From Winogradskyella sp. MH6 (GTDB lineage Bacteria > Bacteroidota > Bacteroidia > Flavobacteriales > Flavobacteriaceae), in the NCBI RefSeq assembly GCF_022810765.1, contig NZ_CP094494.1, positions 186,001-250,000 of the forward strand: 64,000 bases of DNA. The letters are read 5' to 3'. The notes beneath the pieces were generated by a model. It was not told the origin of the DNA. It did no database searches and saw only the letters and a program-made list of their open reading frames with translations. The position numbers were made by a program, and so were the translations under genes. Positions 47,001-57,568 of this stretch are shown piece after piece; the first letter of the stretch is position 1; each line of letters begins with the position of its first letter.

Positions 47001-50000
47001 CTATCCGTGTTTTGAAAATCGAAACTTCCGTCTGTTAGTGTGTCTACTGGTGTTGTTGCTTCAGCTGTATCATCTGCGCCATTTCCATCTCCATCATTAA
47101 AACCTGTATCATTTGAATCTAAAATTCCATCACCATTTGTATCTAAAGCTCCATTTCCTGATTCATCTACATCGTAAATACCATCGTTGTCAGAATCTAA
47201 ATCGACAACATCATTAACACCATCACCATCTGTATCTAGCATGAGACAATATTGCATTTCATAGAATTGCAAATCTACATTTTCTAATTCGTCTCCATCT
47301 TGTTGACCAACTGTCACGATGATTTCCGTAACAGGCCCAAGAACTGATATATTTATACTGTTCGATGGAGCAGCGGTATCTGCAGAAGCACCTGTAAAAG
47401 CACTTTGATTGGCAATTGTTAAACCTCCACCAATATTTATATCAGACAAATTAACAGGTACATTATCCGATCCATTTGTTGCTGTAAAATCAGCTCTTTC
47501 AAAATCCCCTAATCCGCCTAATTTAAAATTAACATTGTATACGGGTTGACTGAATGTGAAATAAAATCTAACTGTTTCACCTACTGGATAGTTTGTTCCA
47601 TCTGCAACTATATTGATATATTCTCCGTCTGGCAAAATACTTGGGTTATTTTGATTTGAAACTCCGGTAAGGTTCCAGGCGGAACCTCCAAATGGTTCAT
47701 ATCCGAAAGTTACACTTGCACCTCCATAGGCATAAACGTTCGGGATATACTCTGGATTAAAATTTGATCCTGTATTATCTGCAAAAGTTTGACCTAAAGC
47801 AATTGGACCAGGAGAACAATCTTGCTCATAAATATTTAGTATACCATCATTGTCATTATCTTCATCACATATATCAGAAATTCCATCACCATCAGTATCT
47901 GTATTTCCTGAAGAAATTGCATTACAAGGGTCGCAAACAGTATTTATAGTTGGATCAGTTACCGATGGGTTGGTACCTATATCATAATTTACTATTCTAC
48001 CTAAATCTACCAGTCCAGAGGCATCTACATTTGCGGGATCTGGAAATCCAAATTGCCCACCATCGATACCTGCAGCTGTAACATTACCATAGGCTTCATT
48101 AGCATCTGGACAACCATCACCATCACTGTCTGTATTTTGATAATCAAAGCTACCATCGTTTAAAGTATCTATTGGTGTTATTCCAGTTCCTGCAGTTGAC
48201 GGTATACCTGTTGTAGAATCAACAACTCCGTCTGCCATACCATCATTATTTGCATCTACACCACCTACTTCATCTACATCATAAATACCATCATTATCTG
48301 AATCTAAATCTACAATATCATTAATACCATCTCCATCAGTATCTATAGCCAAACAATATTGCATTTCATAGAATTGTAATTCTACATTAGCTGCTTCATC
48401 TCCATTTTGTTTACCAACGGTAATTACTATTTCTGTAACAGGCCCAGCCACTTGAATAGCTATGCTATTAGCAGGCGCATTTGCATTTGATGATGCACCA
48501 GTAACAGCACTTTGTCCATTTATTATAAGGTTTGCTCCTATATTTATATCAGAAAGATTAACAGGAACATTATCAGAACCATTGGTTGCAAAAAAATCAG
48601 CTCTATCAAAATCATCGAGACCACCTAATTTAAAATTGACATTATATGCAGGTTCTGTAAATGTAAAATAATATCTAACAACTTCATTTTCTGGATAGGT
48701 TGTACCGTCTGCTATCGTATTGATGTACTCACCATCAGGTAATATGGCAGGATTATTTTGATTTGAAACACCACTTAGGTTCCAAGCGGATCCACCATAA
48801 GGTTCATAACCAAATGTTACACTTGCACCTCCATAAGCATAAATATTTGGAATAAATTCAGCGTTAAAATTGGATCCAGTATTATCAGAAAAAGTCTGAC
48901 CCAATGTTAACGGTCCAGAAGAACAATTAACATCATAAGTATCTAAAATTCCATCATTATCATCATCTTGATCACAATAGTCGCTAATACCATCACCATC
49001 GGTATCTAAATTACCCGAAACTAATGCATCACAAGGATCTATATTCGTTACAACAATTGTGGCAATTGCTGTATCACATATTGTGTCATCTGCTTGTAAA
49101 CATATTGTATATTCTACAAAATAGGTATTATCAGGTGTACTAGGAGGTACAACTATAGTACCATTATTATTAATGGCAACACCTGTCATACCACCATCAT
49201 TACTTATACTAATATTGTTTGAGATATTTCCGTTTGTAGCTGCAACACCGTTTGCTAAATCTGTACCACTTCCATTATCAGCAAAAACACTAGGTGTTGT
49301 TGAACCAGGTATTGAGCTATTAATTGGAGTTGCAGAAAAATCGTCATCATTGGCAGTAATTGTAAAACAGCCTGCAATAATTGAATTGTCTGTAACCGCT
49401 GTATTTGTTCCTAATGAATAATCTACACCTATTTCTGTAACAAGTCCATCACCATCTACAGAGGCTGGATCTGGTTCACCAAATTGTCCATTATCTGATC
49501 CTGCTGCTGTATTACTACCGTAAGCTTCATTGGCATCTGGACATCCATCACCATCACTATCTGTGTTTTGAAAATCGTAGCTTCCGTCACTTAATGTATC
49601 TATAGGAGTAGTTGCTTCTGCTATATCATCTGCGCCATTTCCGTCTCCATCATTAAATCCAGTATCATTAGAATCAATCGTACCATCTCCATTTGTATCT
49701 AATGCTCCATTTCCTGCTTCAATTACATCGTAAATCCCATCATTATCAGAATCTAAATCTAAATAGTCTTGAATACCATCACCATCTGTGTCTGTAGGAT
49801 TAGTTGAAGGATCATTATCTAGATCTAAATTTGCATCTTCTAAAACATCCAACACACCGTCATTGTCGTTATCAACGTCAATACCATTGAGAACTAAATC
49901 ACCGTCGCAATCACCCGTCGGTGAAGTATCAGGACACTGAGCATTTAAGGTAGATACTGAGAAAAATGATAAAAAAGCAAGTATAAAAATGCTTTTTTCA

Positions 50001-50038
50001 ATTTTGAAACAAAACGAGAATCGAGTAGAGATTTTCAT
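35042..50038 (-). CDS. Giant repetitive type IX secretion adhesin-like protein (~5,000 residues)
   Basis: A 4,998-residue protein (about 0.5 MDa) when started at the ATG at 50038; the frame opens at 50062, but the later ATG gives the better signal peptide (residues 1-34, ending LNAQ). In order: (1) about 35-1050, many Asp-rich DxDxDG motifs like calcium-binding thrombospondin type-3 repeats, with two copies of a roughly 200-residue domain; (2) about 1060-1205, one DUF11-like domain; (3) 1208-4189, 21 tandem 142-residue DUF11-like units; (4) about 4190-4895, five more divergent DUF11-like domains; (5) the last 95 or so residues, a gliding-motility-type (CHU_C, type B) sorting domain starting [14 protein letters not shown]. 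It is probably exported by type IX secretion and held on the surface as an adhesin or motility filament. The next genes encode PorP/SprF and OmpA/PD40 partners. Confidence 0.9.
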   Translation of the reverse strand: MKISTRFSFCFKIEKSIFILAFLSFFSVSTLNAQCPDTSPTGDCDGDLVLNGIDVDNDNDGVLDVLEDANLDLDNDPSTNPTDTDGDGIQDYLDLDSDNDGIYDVIEAGNGALDTNGDGTIDSNDTGFNDGDGNGADDIAEATTPIDTLSDGSYDFQNTDSDGDGCPDANEAYGSNTAAGSDNGQFGEPDPASVDGDGLVTEIGVDYSLGTNTAVTDNSIIAGCFTITANDDDFSATPINSSIPGSTTPSVFADNGSGTDLANGVAATNGNISNNISISNDGGMTGVAINNNGTIVVPPSTPDNTYFVEYTICLQADDTICDTAIATIVVTNIDPCDALVSGNLDTDGDGISDYCDQDDDNDGILDTYDVNCSSGPLTLGQTFSDNTGSNFNAEFIPNIYAYGGASVTFGYEPYGGSAWNLSGVSNQNNPAILPDGEYINTIADGTTYPENEVVRYYFTFTEPAYNVNFKLGGLDDFDRADFFATNGSDNVPVNLSDINIGANLIINGQSAVTGASSNANAPANSIAIQVAGPVTEIVITVGKQNGDEAANVELQFYEMQYCLAIDTDGDGINDIVDLDSDNDGIYDVDEVGGVDANNDGMADGVVDSTTGIPSTAGTGITPIDTLNDGSFDYQNTDSDGDGCPDANEAYGNVTAAGIDGGQFGFPDPANVDASGLVDLGRIVNYDIGTNPSVTDPTINTVCDPCNAISSGNTDTDGDGISDICDEDNDNDGILNIYEQDCSPGPIALGQTFADNTGSNFNPEYIPNVYAYGGASVTFGYEPFGGSAWNLTGVSNQNNPSILPDGEYINIVADGTNYPVGETVRFYFTFSQPVYNVNFKLGGLGDFERADFTATNGSDNVPVNLSDINIGGGLTIANQSAFTGASADTAAPSNSINISVLGPVTEIIVTVGQQDGDELENVDLQFYEMQYCLMLDTDGDGVNDVVDLDSDNDGIYDVDESGNGALDTNGDGILDSNDTGFNDGDGNGADDTAEATTPVDTLTDGSFDFQNTDSDGDGCPDANEAYDNPFVSGSDGGQFGEPDPASVDTNNGLVTEAGVDYSLGINAAVTDPGIATSCVINPSITTVKTFADIDGNALTTEYSTVGEVINYTITLTNSGNVDVYSPTMVDATADAAPVRGADAPGNDDGVLDVGETWTYTVSHTVTQADLDNGSYTNTAEADGSADTTNDGSGDTPVDNDESETVNGIESPSIEAVKVVAISNDVLPAGASLGDELTYTITIANTGNVTLTNVALTDTFVDGNGNPLTLTGPTFVSSDLGSLEGTLQVGETATYTATYEITQSDVDAGGVSNSVVADGDSPAGTTVSDTSDDGDDLDGNTSDDPTETTIAESPSIEAVKVVAISNDVLPAGASLGDELTYTITIANTGNVTLTNVALTDTFVDGNGNPLTLTGPTFVSSDLGSLEGTLQVGETATYTATYEITQSDVDAGGVSNSVVADGDSPAGTTVSDTSDDGDDLDGNTSDDPTETTIAESPSIEAVKVVAISNDVLPAGASLGDELTYTITIANTGNVTLTNVALTDTFVDGNGNPLTLTGPTFVSSDLGSLEGTLQVGETATYTATYEITQSDVDAGGVSNSVVADGDSPAGTTVSDTSDDGDDLDGNTSDDPTETTIAESPSIEAVKVVAISNDVLPAGASLGDELTYTITIANTGNVTLTNVALTDTFVDGNGNPLTLTGPTFVSSDLGSLEGTLQVGETATYTATYEITQSDVDAGGVSNSVVADGDSPAGTTVSDTSDDGDDLDGNTSDDPTETTIAESPSIEAVKVVAISNDVLPAGASLGDELTYTITIANTGNVTLTNVALTDTFVDGNGNPLTLTGPTFVSSDLGSLEGTLQVGETATYTATYEITQSDVDAGGVSNSVVADGDSPAGTTVSDTSDDGDDLDGNTSDDPTETTIAESPSIEAVKVVAISNDVLPAGASLGDELTYTITIANTGNVTLTNVALTDTFVDGNGNPLTLTGPTFVSSDLGSLEGTLQVGETATYTATYEITQSDVDAGGVSNSVVADGDSPAGTTVSDTSDDGDDLDGNTSDDPTETTIAESPSIEAVKVVAISNDVLPAGASLGDELTYTITIANTGNVTLTNVALTDTFVDGNGNPLTLTGPTFVSSDLGSLEGTLQVGETATYTATYEITQSDVDAGGVSNSVVADGDSPAGTTVSDTSDDGDDLDGNTSDDPTETTIAESPSIEAVKVVAISNDVLPAGASLGDELTYTITIANTGNVTLTNVALTDTFVDGNGNPLTLTGPTFVSSDLGSLEGTLQVGETATYTATYEITQSDVDAGGVSNSVVADGDSPAGTTVSDTSDDGDDLDGNTSDDPTETTIAESPSIEAVKVVAISNDVLPAGASLGDELTYTITIANTGNVTLTNVALTDTFVDGNGNPLTLTGPTFVSSDLGSLEGTLQVGETATYTATYEITQSDVDAGGVSNSVVADGDSPAGTTVSDTSDDGDDLDGNTSDDPTETTIAESPSIEAVKVVAISNDVLPAGASLGDELTYTITIANTGNVTLTNVALTDTFVDGNGNPLTLTGPTFVSSDLGSLEGTLQVGETATYTATYEITQSDVDAGGVSNSVVADGDSPAGTTVSDTSDDGDDLDGNTSDDPTETTIAESPSIEAVKVVAISNDVLPAGASLGDELTYTITIANTGNVTLTNVALTDTFVDGNGNPLTLTGPTFVSSDLGSLEGTLQVGETATYTATYEITQSDVDAGGVSNSVVADGDSPAGTTVSDTSDDGDDLDGNTSDDPTETTIAESPSIEAVKVVAISNDVLPAGASLGDELTYTITIANTGNVTLTNVALTDTFVDGNGNPLTLTGPTFVSSDLGSLEGTLQVGETATYTATYEITQSDVDAGGVSNSVVADGDSPAGTTVSDTSDDGDDLDGNTSDDPTETTIAESPSIEAVKVVAISNDVLPAGASLGDELTYTITIANTGNVTLTNVALTDTFVDGNGNPLTLTGPTFVSSDLGSLEGTLQVGETATYTATYEITQSDVDAGGVSNSVVADGDSPAGTTVSDTSDDGDDLDGNTSDDPTETTIAESPSIEAVKVVAISNDVLPAGASLGDELTYTITIANTGNVTLTNVALTDTFVDGNGNPLTLTGPTFVSSDLGSLEGTLQVGETATYTATYEITQSDVDAGGVSNSVVADGDSPAGTTVSDTSDDGDDLDGNTSDDPTETTIAESPSIEAVKVVAISNDVLPAGASLGDELTYTITIANTGNVTLTNVALTDTFVDGNGNPLTLTGPTFVSSDLGSLEGTLQVGETATYTATYEITQSDVDAGGVSNSVVADGDSPAGTTVSDTSDDGDDLDGNTSDDPTETTIAESPSIEAVKVVAISNDVLPAGASLGDELTYTITIANTGNVTLTNVALTDTFVDGNGNPLTLTGPTFVSSDLGSLEGTLQVGETATYTATYEITQSDVDAGGVSNSVVADGDSPAGTTVSDTSDDGDDLDGNTSDDPTETTIAESPSIEAVKVVAISNDVLPAGASLGDELTYTITIANTGNVTLTNVALTDTFVDGNGNPLTLTGPTFVSSDLGSLEGTLQVGETATYTATYEITQSDVDAGGVSNSVVADGDSPAGTTVSDTSDDGDDLDGNTSDDPTETTIAESPSIEAVKVVAISNDVLPAGASLGDELTYTITIANTGNVTLTNVALTDTFVDGNGNPLTLTGPTFVSSDLGSLEGTLQVGETATYTATYEITQSDVDAGGVSNSVVADGDSPAGTTVSDTSDDGDDLDGNTSDDPTETTIAESPSIEAVKVVAISNDVLPAGASLGDELTYTITIANTGNVTLTNVALTDTFVDGNGNPLTLTGPTFVSSDLGSLEGTLQVGETATYTATYEITQSDVDAGGVSNSVVADGDSPAGTTVSDTSDDGDDLDGNTSDDPTETTIAESPSIEAVKVVAISNDVLPAGASLGDELTYTITIANTGNVTLTNVALTDTFVDGNGNPLTLTGPTFVSSDLGSLEGTLQVGETATYTATYEITQSDVDAGGVSNSVVADGDSPAGTTVSDTSDDGDDLDGNTSDDPTETTIAESPSIEAVKVVAISNDVLPAGASLGDELTYTITIANTGNVTLTNVALTDTFVDGNGNPLTLTGPTFVSSDLGSLEGTLQVGETATYTATYEITQSDVDAGGVSNSVVADGDSPAGTTVNDTSDDGDDLDGNTSDDPTETTISQDPMLAIEKTSSLDLGADGIATVGDIITYTYIVTNTGNVTLFDINVTEDTADFTGTGVLPTPTYVSGGSDEDGEADLEDMIVGSGTIVYTATYALTQADIDAGIVTNQAIASGTGPLGDGVTDDSDDPTDPTSNDDPTDTVIPQLPILSIDKTSSLDLGADGIATVGDIITYTYTVTNTGNVTIFDVSVTEDAANFTGTGILPTPTYVSGGSDEDGEADLEDMIVGSGTIVYTATYALTQADIDAGIVTNQAIAVGTDPLDGGVSDDSDDPTDPTSNDDPTDTAVPQLPSMDIEKISSLDTGADGVADVGDIITYTYTVTNTGNVTLFDINVTEDAADFTGTGLLPTPTYVSGGSDEDGEADLEDMIVGSGTIVYTATYALTQADIDAGIVTNQAVASGTDPLGGSVSDDSDDGDDTDGNTEDDVTNTEIIQVPMISLIKTTLPLEDTNGDGIEGSLDDIISYVFIVENTGNVTLTNIEVEDLLPGLNLVGGPIAQLLPGEVDSTTFTATYQITQIDLDTGFVTNSATVSAEGPSGDLGDPTDDVTDTSDDPNDTNDTDNNGDGDPDDPTVTPVNSLFDLEVTKSVGTLVNGQFVPLSVQPTVGDEVVFLIEVANIGNVTATNIVISEEIPSGYIIALDPVTQQPLIDETEGTYSEFDGEWTIAQLDPDQVEMLQITVEVLGIGDYLNSAFVSSADGGDDVNPSNDEDSAAVDPICLTIYNEFSPNGDGVNETFIIDCLERFPNNKLEVYNRWGNVVYSKRGYLNDWSGTTNGRAVMGQSDELPVGTYYYVLDLGDGSEPRVGWLYINR
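37472..46417 (-). repeat. Tandem array of 21 units of 426 bp inside the giant gene
   Basis: Exactly 8,946 bp = 21 x 426 bp, in frame (142 codons each). Each unit begins [11 protein letters not shown] and ends DDPTETTIA. By eye 20 units are identical in protein, and the C-terminal one (37472-37897) has Asn for Ser near position 119 and ends TETTIS. At the DNA level they differ at a handful of sites, all silent, in shuffled combinations. Base composition is close to half GC, much higher than the flanking DNA. Confidence 0.95.
47170..48915 (-). repeat. Duplicated domain inside the N-terminal part of the giant gene
   Basis: About 48280-48915 and 47170-47810 encode two copies of a roughly 200-residue stretch ([14 protein letters not shown] .. 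FKLGGL .. FYEMQYC .. [10 protein letters not shown]), offset by about 1,107 bp. They share most residues but are clearly diverged in DNA, unlike the 426-bp units, so this duplication is older. Confidence 0.8.
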
Positions 50039-50074
50039 ATCATTATTATAGTTTGTGTACAATTCAATTTTAAC

Positions 50075-50118
50075 ATTTGATTTTTAGGTGTTCATATTTG
50101 GACACCTAAAAATCAAAT
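50075..50118 (-). promoter_or_regulatory. Perfect 17-bp inverted repeat in the giant gene's leader
   Basis: ATTTGATTTTTAGGTGT (50075-50091) pairs perfectly with ACACCTAAAAATCAAAT (50102-50118) around a 10-base loop. It is 37 to 80 nt before the ATG on the minus strand and has no gene ending before it on the plus strand, so it is not an ordinary terminator. It could be a 5' leader hairpin or a regulator site. Confidence 0.6.
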
Positions 50119-50466
50119 TTTATAATTTAGAACCTTTATACCTCCGTATTTTAATCTATACAAAGGCACGTCATATCAAACTATAAAAAGTAACCCAACA
50201 AACTTAATGTTAGTACTTAACTATATAAAAAAAGAAGGAATTGCTATTAACCGACTTCATTTGTTACAAGTAAACTATTGATTTGGGACACATTCTATAG
50301 TAATACTAATTAAAGATTACTAATTCATAATTGTCTGAAAGTTAGTTAGAGAAAAATTATTGGAATTAAAAAATCGATGAATTGACAAATTTTCCCTTTT
50401 ATAACAATAGAACTGCATAAAATCAAGATTATTTACATTTATAAAATATAATGTTATTGTTTATTT

Positions 50467-50474
50467 TAATTTTG
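50467..50474 (+). promoter_or_regulatory. -7 box of prfC (TAATTTTG)
   Basis: TAATTTTG at 50467-50474 matches TAnnTTTG exactly and ends 16 bp before the prfC ATG. No TTG at the usual distance. Confidence 0.5.
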
Positions 50475-50490
50475 CAACTTTATTTAATAT

Positions 50491-52080
50491 ATGAGTTTTA
50501 AAGAAGAAATAAACAGAAGAAGAACATTTGGTATTATATCTCATCCAGATGCAGGTAAAACTACACTAACAGAAAAACTACTTCTTTTTGGTGGTGCAAT
50601 ACAAGAAGCTGGGGCTGTAAAAAGCAACAAAATAAAGAAGGGAGCTACTAGTGACTTTATGGAAATAGAGCGTCAACGTGGTATCTCTGTTGCTACCTCT
50701 GTCTTAGCTTTTGAATATGATGGTATTAAAATTAATATTCTAGATACACCTGGTCATAAGGATTTCGCTGAAGATACTTTTAGAACATTAACGGCTGTAG
50801 ATAGTGTTATAGTAGTTATTGATGTTGCCAAGGGTGTTGAGGAGCAAACTGAAAAATTGGTTGAAGTTTGTAGAATGCGCAATATTCCAATGATTGTATT
50901 CATCAACAAGTTAGATCGTGAGGGTAAGGACGCTTTTGATTTACTGGATGAAGTTGAGCAAAAACTTGGACTAAAAGTTACTCCCTTAAGTTTCCCAATA
51001 GGTATGGGTTACGAGTTTAAAGGTATTTATAACATATGGGAAAAGAACGTTAATCTTTTTAAAGGAGATAGCAAACAACATATTAATGACACAGTTGAAA
51101 TTTCAGATTTAAACTCTGAAGAATTGGATAAACTCGTTGGTAATAAAGCTGCTCAAACACTAAGAGATGAAATAGAACTAGTTGAAGGTATCTATCCTGA
51201 GTTTGATAAAGAAGCTTATCTAAGCGGTAATTTGCAACCTGTATTTTTTGGTTCTGCTTTAAATAATTTTGGTGTACGCGAACTGCTTGATTGTTTCATA
51301 GAAATTGCACCAAAGCCAAGGGCTAAACAAAGTGAAGAACGCCTTGTACAACCTGACGAAAAACAGTTCTCTGGTTTTGTATTTAAGATCCATGCTAATA
51401 TGGATCCTAATCATAGAAACCGATTGGCCTTTGTTAAAATTGTATCTGGAGAGTTTAAACGAAACACACCTTACCTACATGTAAGACACGATAAAAAGCT
51501 AAAATTCTCTAGCCCAAATGCTTTTTTTGCAGAAAAAAAAGAGATTGTAGATATCTCTTATCCTGGTGACATTGTTGGGCTACAAGACTCAGGTAACTTT
51601 AAAATTGGTGATACTTTAACAGAAGGTGAAGTACTTAATTATAAAGGTATTCCAAGTTTTTCACCAGAGCATTTTAGATACATTAATAATGCGGACCCAA
51701 TGAAAGCTAAGCAGCTTTATAAAGGTATTGACCAATTAATGGATGAAGGTGTTGCTCAGTTATTTACATTAGATTATAATGGACGTAAAGTCATAGGTAC
51801 TGTTGGTGCATTACAATATGAAGTTATTCAATATAGGTTAGAACATGAGTATGGTGCTAAATGTACTTATGAAAATCTTAATGTGCACAAGGCCTGTTGG
51901 GTACAAACAGATAATGAAAAGAGTGATGAGTTTAAAGACTTTTTAAGAGTAAAACAGCGCTATTTGGCCAGAGACAAACAAAATCAATTAGTATTTTTAG
52001 CAGACTCAATGTTTACGCTACAAATGACACAACAAAAATACCCAAGTATTACTTTTCACATGACTTCTGAGTTTGAATAA
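50491..52080 (+). CDS. prfC: Peptide chain release factor 3
   Basis: A 529-residue translational GTPase. G1 is SHPDAGKTTLTEKLL near residue 17, G2/G3 lie in RQRGISVATS and DTPGHKDFAEDTFR, and G4 is INKLDR. Later come domain 2 and the RF3-type C-terminal domain (VGALQYEVIQYRLEHEYG). It removes RF1/RF2 from the ribosome after peptide release. The length is normal and there are no disruptions. It stands alone with a near-ideal -7 box in front. Confidence 0.95.
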   Translation: MSFKEEINRRRTFGIISHPDAGKTTLTEKLLLFGGAIQEAGAVKSNKIKKGATSDFMEIERQRGISVATSVLAFEYDGIKINILDTPGHKDFAEDTFRTLTAVDSVIVVIDVAKGVEEQTEKLVEVCRMRNIPMIVFINKLDREGKDAFDLLDEVEQKLGLKVTPLSFPIGMGYEFKGIYNIWEKNVNLFKGDSKQHINDTVEISDLNSEELDKLVGNKAAQTLRDEIELVEGIYPEFDKEAYLSGNLQPVFFGSALNNFGVRELLDCFIEIAPKPRAKQSEERLVQPDEKQFSGFVFKIHANMDPNHRNRLAFVKIVSGEFKRNTPYLHVRHDKKLKFSSPNAFFAEKKEIVDISYPGDIVGLQDSGNFKIGDTLTEGEVLNYKGIPSFSPEHFRYINNADPMKAKQLYKGIDQLMDEGVAQLFTLDYNGRKVIGTVGALQYEVIQYRLEHEYGAKCTYENLNVHKACWVQTDNEKSDEFKDFLRVKQRYLARDKQNQLVFLADSMFTLQMTQQKYPSITFHMTSEFE

Positions 52081-52221
52081 AAATGTAAGAAAGTTTTTCT
52101 TTTTAGTTAAATTAAATTGCTTTTTGTCGATATTATTTGATTTTTATCGATGATTTAATTACTATTGAGTGTCAATAATTTTATCTGATAATAAGATTAA
52201 CCCCAAACTAATCTATCTATT

Positions 52222-52452
52222 ATGGATGTAAATGCAAACGTTTTCAGTAATAAAGAAATTACTGTAACCTACGAACCACGTTGTTGCGTAAATGCTGGCA
52301 TTTGCGCTAAACAACTTTCTGAAGTATTTAGAAATTCGGTAATTCCATGGATTGATTTAGATGGTGCGCAAACAGATGTGATTGTAAATCAGATTAAAAA
52401 ATGTCCATCTGGTGCATTAAAGTATCATCTTAATCAAAAAGATGTAGCCTAG
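52222..52452 (+). CDS. YjdI-like small ferredoxin (Fer4_19)
   Basis: A 76-residue protein of the Fer4_19/YjdI family, with cysteines in RCCVNAGIC and KCPSGAL and the family motif FRNSVIPWIDLDGA. It is thought to carry one 4Fe-4S cluster in a divergent setting; the partner enzyme is unknown. The gene is monocistronic and closed by a terminator. A separate GNAT or other YjdI partner is not visible in the window. Confidence 0.85.
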   Translation: MDVNANVFSNKEITVTYEPRCCVNAGICAKQLSEVFRNSVIPWIDLDGAQTDVIVNQIKKCPSGALKYHLNQKDVA

Positions 52453-52472
52453 AAAGCTTACTTTTAAGTAAT

Positions 52473-52511
52473 AAAAAATCCTTGTAGTAAAACACTGCAA
52501 GGATTTTTTAT
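52473..52511 (+). terminator. Terminator after the ferredoxin gene
   Basis: AAAAAATCCTTGTAGT pairs with ACTGCAAGGATTTTTT (one G-T pair) around AAAAC, with flanking A and T runs. Confidence 0.85.
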
Positions 52512-52704
52512 TTTTCCACGATTATTACGCATAAAACAGCAAATAACGAATTTTAAGCGATTTAAGCCTTCTAAAACAATATTACTTACAGACACTATAA
52601 AAATTATTTTAAAGGACATTTAAGAGCATAAAATTCATTAGTTTTCAATTAATTTTATCAATATAAAAAATATCTTAAATAGATAATTTTAATACGTAAT
52701 TATA

Positions 52705-52744
52705 CTTGACCAGTTGGCCCAAAATTTAATGGAATTGGTGGTTG
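52705..52744 (-). repeat. Duplicated 3' tail of the DUF3467 gene
   Basis: A 40-bp segment 82 bp downstream of the matching part of the gene (52787-52826), with 37 of 40 bases identical. It would encode QPPIPLNFGPTGQV then stop. It lies beyond the gene's stop codon and has no start codon of its own, so it is a fragment, not a gene. Confidence 0.8.
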
Positions 52745-52781
52745 ACAAATGGAAACATTTCTCTAACCACAAATTCTATAT

Positions 52782-53099
52782 TTAAGCCTGACCTGTTGGT
52801 CCAAAATTTAATGGAATTGGTGGTTGCTCGTAATCTTTGATTTCACCATGTGCTTTTTCAAATCGAGCTACATTATCACCTAAAGCTTTAAGTAAACGTT
52901 TAGCATGTTGTGGTGTTAAAATTATCCTAGACTTAACTTTACTTTTTGGAGTACCTGGCATAATACTAACAAAGTCCACAACAAATTCTGAAACAGAATG
53001 ATTAATAATTGCTAAGTTAGAATATGTACCTTCGGCAACCTTTTCGTCTAACTCTATATTTATTTGTCCTTTTTTTGGATTCTTTTTTTCTTCTGACAT
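52782..53099 (-). CDS. DUF3467 protein
   Basis: A 105-residue protein of the DUF3467 family, with the pattern GTYSNLAIINHSVSEFVVDF, then SRIILTPQHAKRLLKAL and a proline-rich end (PPIPLNFGPTGQ). No function is established for the family. It is found next to rpoC in many Bacteroidota, from memory, and here it follows rpoC on the same strand, separated by a terminator-like hairpin. The last codons are duplicated beyond the stop. Confidence 0.88.
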   Translation of the reverse strand: MSEEKKNPKKGQINIELDEKVAEGTYSNLAIINHSVSEFVVDFVSIMPGTPKSKVKSRIILTPQHAKRLLKALGDNVARFEKAHGEIKDYEQPPIPLNFGPTGQA

Positions 53100-53117
53100 A
53101 TTATTTAATTTAAAATT

Positions 53118-53155
53118 AAAAAGCCTTCAAACTATAATAGAATGAAGGCTTTTAT
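53118..53155 (-). terminator. Terminator after rpoC
   Basis: AAAAAGCCTTCA pairs with TGAAGGCTTTT around a 13-base loop. On the minus strand it is followed by a T-run. It lies between rpoC and the DUF3467 gene and would end most rpoC transcripts. Confidence 0.78.
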
Positions 53156-53162
53156 TATTTAC

Positions 53163-53182
53163 GTTCCTACCTTCGCAGGAAT
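53163..53182. repeat. Small palindromic repeat (TTCCTnCCTTCGCAGGAA type)
   Basis: GTTCCTACCTTCGCAGGAAT forms a short hairpin 10 bp after the rpoC stop. It belongs to the ATTCCTG/CAGGAAT family seen at 10009 and, loosely, at 8799. Confidence 0.5.
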
Positions 53183-53191
53183 AACAAACTC

Positions 53192-56100
53192 CTAGTTGAA
53201 GTTCATTTCTTCTTTAGCTTTCATCATCTGATCAAACTCTTCTTTAGAACCTACAATAATGTTATCGTATTCTCTAACACCTGTACCAGCTGGTATTCTG
53301 TGTCCAACAATAACATTTTCTTTAAGCCCTTCTAAAGTATCAATCTTACCATTTACAGCCGCTTCGTTAAGAACTTTTGTAGTTTCCTGGAACGATGCCG
53401 CAGAAATAAATGACTTAGTTTGAAGCGAAGCTCTTGTAATACCTTGTAATATTGGCGTTGCAGTTGCAGGTTGTGCATCTCTAGCCGATACTAGGTTTTT
53501 GTCTTCTCTTCTTAAGCTAGAATTTTCATCTCTTAACTGACGTACAGTTACGATTTGACCTGATTTTAAGTTCTCAGAATCACCAGCATCTTCAACTACT
53601 TTCATTCCAAAAATCTTATCATTTTCTTCAATGAAATCTGATTTATGAACTAATTGGTTCTCTAAGAAAATAGTATCACCAGAATCCATAATTCTAACTT
53701 TACGCATCATTTGTCTTACAACAACTTCGAAGTGCTTATCGTTAATCTTTACACCTTGTAAACGGTATACTTCTTGTACCTCGTTTACTAAGTATTGCTG
53801 TACAGCCGATGGGCCTTTAATGTTAAGAATGTCATTTGGTGTTACAGAACCATCAGATAATGGCATACCTGCTTTTACGTAATCATTTTCTTGTACAAGA
53901 ATCTGATTAGATAATTTCACTAAGTATTTTTTAACCTCACCTAACTTAGACTCAATGATGATTTCACGGTTACCACGCTTAATTTTACCAAATGATACCA
54001 CACCATCAATCTCACTTACAACAGCTGGGTTAGATGGGTTACGTGCTTCGAATAACTCAGTTACACGAGGAAGACCACCTGTAATGTCACCAGCTTTAGC
54101 AGATTTACGAGGTATCTTAACTAAAATCTTACCTACTTCAATTTTATCACCATCATCAATCATTATGTGTGCACCTACTGGTAAGTTGTAAGAACGGATA
54201 GTTTCACCTTTAGAATCTTCAATCAATAATGTTGGAATCAACTTCTTGTTTCTAGATTCTGAAATTACTTTCTCTTGGAAACCTGTTTGTTCATCAATTT
54301 CTACTTGGTATGTTACACCTTGCTCGATGTTTTCATACTTCACTTTACCAGCAAATTCTGAAATAATTACACCGTTATATGGATCCCATTGACATATTAC
54401 ATCACCTTTCTTCACTTTAGCACCTGGCTTAACGAAGATATGAGAACCGTAAGGAATATTATTTGTACTTAAAACAATACCTGTTTTAGCATCAGTTAAT
54501 TTTAATTCTGAAGTTCTAGAGATAACAACATCTACTTCGTTTCCTTCATTATCTTTTGTCTTAACAGTTTTAAGGTCATCGATTTCAGCGATACCATCAA
54601 ACTTCACAGTTAATTTATTCTCTTCAGAAATGTTACCAGCAATACCACCTACGTGGAATGTACGTAATGTAAGCTGTGTACCAGGCTCGCCAATAGATTG
54701 AGCAGCAACTACACCAACTGCCTCACCTCGTTGTACCATTTTACCAGTAGCAAGGTTACGACCATAACATTTAACACAAATACCTTTTTTAGCCTCACAA
54801 GATAATGGTGAGCGTACTTCTATAGATTCGATTGCAGAATCACCTATTTGCTTAGCGATTGCATCATTTATGTGACCTCCTGCTTCAACAATTAACTCCT
54901 CTGTTAATGGATCGTAAACATCATTTAATGATGTTCTACCAACAATTCTAGCTTCTAATTTTTCTACAACTTCTTCATTCTTCTTCAATGCAGAAACTTC
55001 GATACCTCTTAATGTACCACAATCTTCTTCGTAAACGATAACATCTTGTGAAACATCAACCAAACGACGTGTTAAGTAACCTGCATCGGCAGTTTTAAGA
55101 GCCGTATCCGCAAGACCTTTACGAGCACCGTGAGTAGAGATAAAGTATTCTAAAATTGAAAGACCTTCTTTAAAGTTAGAAAGAATAGGGTTTTCAATAA
55201 TTTCACCTCCACCTGCATTAGATTTCTTAGGCTTAGCCATCAAACCACGCATACCAGTTAACTGACGAATCTGTTCTTTAGATCCACGAGCTCCAGAATC
55301 TAACATCATAAATACTGAGTTAAATCCTTGTTGATCTTCACGGATACGCTTCATAGACAATTCAGTTAATTCAGCGTTTGTCGATGTCCAGATATCGATA
55401 ACTTGGTTATAACGTTCGTTGTTGGTAATAAGTCCCATGTTATAGTTACCCATAATACCATCAACTTGCTTGTTGGCTGCATCAATCATAGCGTGCTTTT
55501 CTTTAGGTATAATAATATCACCTAAACTGAAAGATAATCCACCTTGGAATGCAAACTTATATCCTAAAGTCTTGATTTCATCTAAGAACTCAGCCGTCTC
55601 AGGTACAGAAGTTACTTTTAAGATATTACCAATAATATCTCTTAAAGATTTCTTAGTTAATACCTCATTAATATAACCTGCTGCTTCTGGCACTTTTTCG
55701 TTGAAAAGCACACGACCAACAGTCGTCTCAATGATTTGAGTAGTTAACTCTCCTTCTTCATTAAAGTCCTTAGTTCTTACTTTAATACCTGCGTTAAGAT
55801 CAACTTTCTTCTCATTGTAAGCAATTGTTACTTCTTCTGGAGAGTAGAATGTTAACCCTTCACCTTTAACAGTATAAGTATCATCAGTCTTACGTAACTT
55901 AGTCATATAATAAAGACCAAGTACCATATCCTGAGAAGGTACTGTTACAGGAGAACCGTTTGCAGGGTTTAATATGTTGTGAGAAGCCAACATTAAAAGT
56001 TGCGCTTCTAAGATTGCTTCTGGTCCTAATGGTAAATGCACCGCCATTTGGTCACCATCGAAATCCGCGTTAAATGCCGTACACACTAATGGGTGTAACT

Positions 56101-57493
56101 GAATCGCTTTACCTTCGATAAGTTTTGGCTGGAATGCTTGGATACCAAGTCTGTGAAGCGTAGGAGCACGGTTTAGTAATACTGGATGTCCTTTAAGTAC
56201 ATTCTCTAAGATATCCCAAACAACAGGCTCTTTTCTATCTATAATTTTCTTTGCAGATTTTACAGTTTTTACAATACCTCTTTCAATTAATTTTCTAATG
56301 ATGAAAGGCTTGTAAAGCTCTGCTGCCATATTTTTTGGCAATCCACACTCGAATAATTTTAATTCTGGTCCTACAACAATTACAGAACGTGCAGAGTAAT
56401 CAACACGTTTACCAAGTAAGTTTTGACGGAAACGTCCTTGCTTACCTTTTAATGAATCTGATAAAGATTTTAATGGTCTGTTAGAATCTGTTTTTACAGC
56501 AGATGACTTACGTGTGTTATCAAATAATGAATCTACTGATTCTTGTAACATACGCTTTTCATTACGTAAAATCACTTCTGGTGCTTTTATCTCAACTAAT
56601 CTCTTAAGACGATTGTTACGGATAATTACACGACGGTAAAGATCATTTAAATCTGAAGTTGCAAAACGTCCACCATCTAATGGCACTAACGGTCTTAATT
56701 CTGGTGGAATTACAGGAACAGCCTTCATAATCATCCACTCTGGTCTGTTCTCTCTATTTTCGTTAGACTCTCTAAAAGCTTCAACAACTTGAAGACGCTT
56801 TAAAGCTTCTGTTTTACGTTGCTTAGACGTTTCGTTATTAGCTTTGTGTCTTAATTCGTAAGACAACTGATCTAAGTCAATTCTAGCTAATAAATCGATA
56901 AGACACTCAGCACCCATTTTAGCGATGAACTTATTAGGGTCTGTGTCTTCTAAATATTGGTTTTCTTGTGGAAGAGATTCTAAAATATTAAGATATTCTT
57001 CTTCTGTTAAGAAATCCATTTTCTGTACTGGCTCACCTTCTGCATTCATTGCATTACCTGGTTGAATAACCACGTAACGTTCGTAATAAATGATCATATC
57101 TAATTTCTTAGATGGTAATCCAAGAAGGTAACCTATTTTGTTTGGTAATGAACGGAAGTACCAGATATGAGCCACAGGAACAACTAAGTTAATATGTCCT
57201 ACTCTGTCTCTACGTACTTTCTTTTCTGTTACTTCTACACCACAACGGTCACAAACAATACCCTTGTAACGTATTCTTTTATATTTACCACAAGCACACT
57301 CAAAATCCTTTACAGGACCAAAAATACGCTCACAGAACAAACCATCACGTTCAGGTTTGTGAGTTCGATAATTGATAGTCTCTGGCTTTAATACTTCACC
57401 GCGAGAAGCTGCCAAAACAGATTCTGGAGATGCTAAACCAATAGAAATTTTATTAAATTTCTGTACTGTATTCTTATCTTGTTTTCTTGCCAT
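53192..57493 (-). CDS. rpoC: DNA-directed RNA polymerase subunit beta'
   Basis: A 1,433-residue beta' subunit. It has the N-terminal zinc ribbon ([19 protein letters not shown]), the catalytic [14 protein letters not shown] with its three aspartates, the trigger-loop region ([20 protein letters not shown]) and a second zinc site ([15 protein letters not shown]). The C-terminus is a complete HRIPAGTG segment, so the gene is intact. It forms the polymerase core with RpoB and RpoA. The gene lies 75 bp after rpoB. Confidence 0.98.
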   Translation of the reverse strand: MARKQDKNTVQKFNKISIGLASPESVLAASRGEVLKPETINYRTHKPERDGLFCERIFGPVKDFECACGKYKRIRYKGIVCDRCGVEVTEKKVRRDRVGHINLVVPVAHIWYFRSLPNKIGYLLGLPSKKLDMIIYYERYVVIQPGNAMNAEGEPVQKMDFLTEEEYLNILESLPQENQYLEDTDPNKFIAKMGAECLIDLLARIDLDQLSYELRHKANNETSKQRKTEALKRLQVVEAFRESNENRENRPEWMIMKAVPVIPPELRPLVPLDGGRFATSDLNDLYRRVIIRNNRLKRLVEIKAPEVILRNEKRMLQESVDSLFDNTRKSSAVKTDSNRPLKSLSDSLKGKQGRFRQNLLGKRVDYSARSVIVVGPELKLFECGLPKNMAAELYKPFIIRKLIERGIVKTVKSAKKIIDRKEPVVWDILENVLKGHPVLLNRAPTLHRLGIQAFQPKLIEGKAIQLHPLVCTAFNADFDGDQMAVHLPLGPEAILEAQLLMLASHNILNPANGSPVTVPSQDMVLGLYYMTKLRKTDDTYTVKGEGLTFYSPEEVTIAYNEKKVDLNAGIKVRTKDFNEEGELTTQIIETTVGRVLFNEKVPEAAGYINEVLTKKSLRDIIGNILKVTSVPETAEFLDEIKTLGYKFAFQGGLSFSLGDIIIPKEKHAMIDAANKQVDGIMGNYNMGLITNNERYNQVIDIWTSTNAELTELSMKRIREDQQGFNSVFMMLDSGARGSKEQIRQLTGMRGLMAKPKKSNAGGGEIIENPILSNFKEGLSILEYFISTHGARKGLADTALKTADAGYLTRRLVDVSQDVIVYEEDCGTLRGIEVSALKKNEEVVEKLEARIVGRTSLNDVYDPLTEELIVEAGGHINDAIAKQIGDSAIESIEVRSPLSCEAKKGICVKCYGRNLATGKMVQRGEAVGVVAAQSIGEPGTQLTLRTFHVGGIAGNISEENKLTVKFDGIAEIDDLKTVKTKDNEGNEVDVVISRTSELKLTDAKTGIVLSTNNIPYGSHIFVKPGAKVKKGDVICQWDPYNGVIISEFAGKVKYENIEQGVTYQVEIDEQTGFQEKVISESRNKKLIPTLLIEDSKGETIRSYNLPVGAHIMIDDGDKIEVGKILVKIPRKSAKAGDITGGLPRVTELFEARNPSNPAVVSEIDGVVSFGKIKRGNREIIIESKLGEVKKYLVKLSNQILVQENDYVKAGMPLSDGSVTPNDILNIKGPSAVQQYLVNEVQEVYRLQGVKINDKHFEVVVRQMMRKVRIMDSGDTIFLENQLVHKSDFIEENDKIFGMKVVEDAGDSENLKSGQIVTVRQLRDENSSLRREDKNLVSARDAQPATATPILQGITRASLQTKSFISAASFQETTKVLNEAAVNGKIDTLEGLKENVIVGHRIPAGTGVREYDNIIVGSKEEFDQMMKAKEEMNFN

Positions 57494-57516
57494 GTTATTT
57501 TATAGTATTCAGTCTT

Positions 57517-57556
57517 CAGTCTTCAGTATACATCTTTAACTGTATACTGACGACTG
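57517..57556. repeat. Inverted repeat between rpoB and rpoC
   Basis: CAGTCTTCAGTATAC (57517-57531) pairs with GTATACTGACGACTG (57542-57556), 14 of 15 positions. The left side carries a further tandem CAGTCTT copy at 57510. It fills nearly the whole gap between the two polymerase genes. Confidence 0.6.
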
Positions 57557-57568
57557 CCTACTATTTTT

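Larger units (their letters stand above)
50039..50490. other. Gap between the giant gene and prfC
   Basis: A 452-bp gap between divergent genes. It contains the long inverted repeat at 50075-50118 and the prfC -7 box at 50467. The rest is AT-rich with no ORF. The giant gene's own promoter is not obvious; TTATAGTTTG (minus strand, near 50180) is a poor match. Confidence 0.4.
52453..52781. other. Gap after the ferredoxin gene with a duplicated gene tail
   Basis: The gap holds the ferredoxin terminator, about 190 bp of AT-rich DNA without structure I can see, and at 52705-52744 a copy of the last codons of the DUF3467 gene. Nothing else is supported. Confidence 0.4.
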
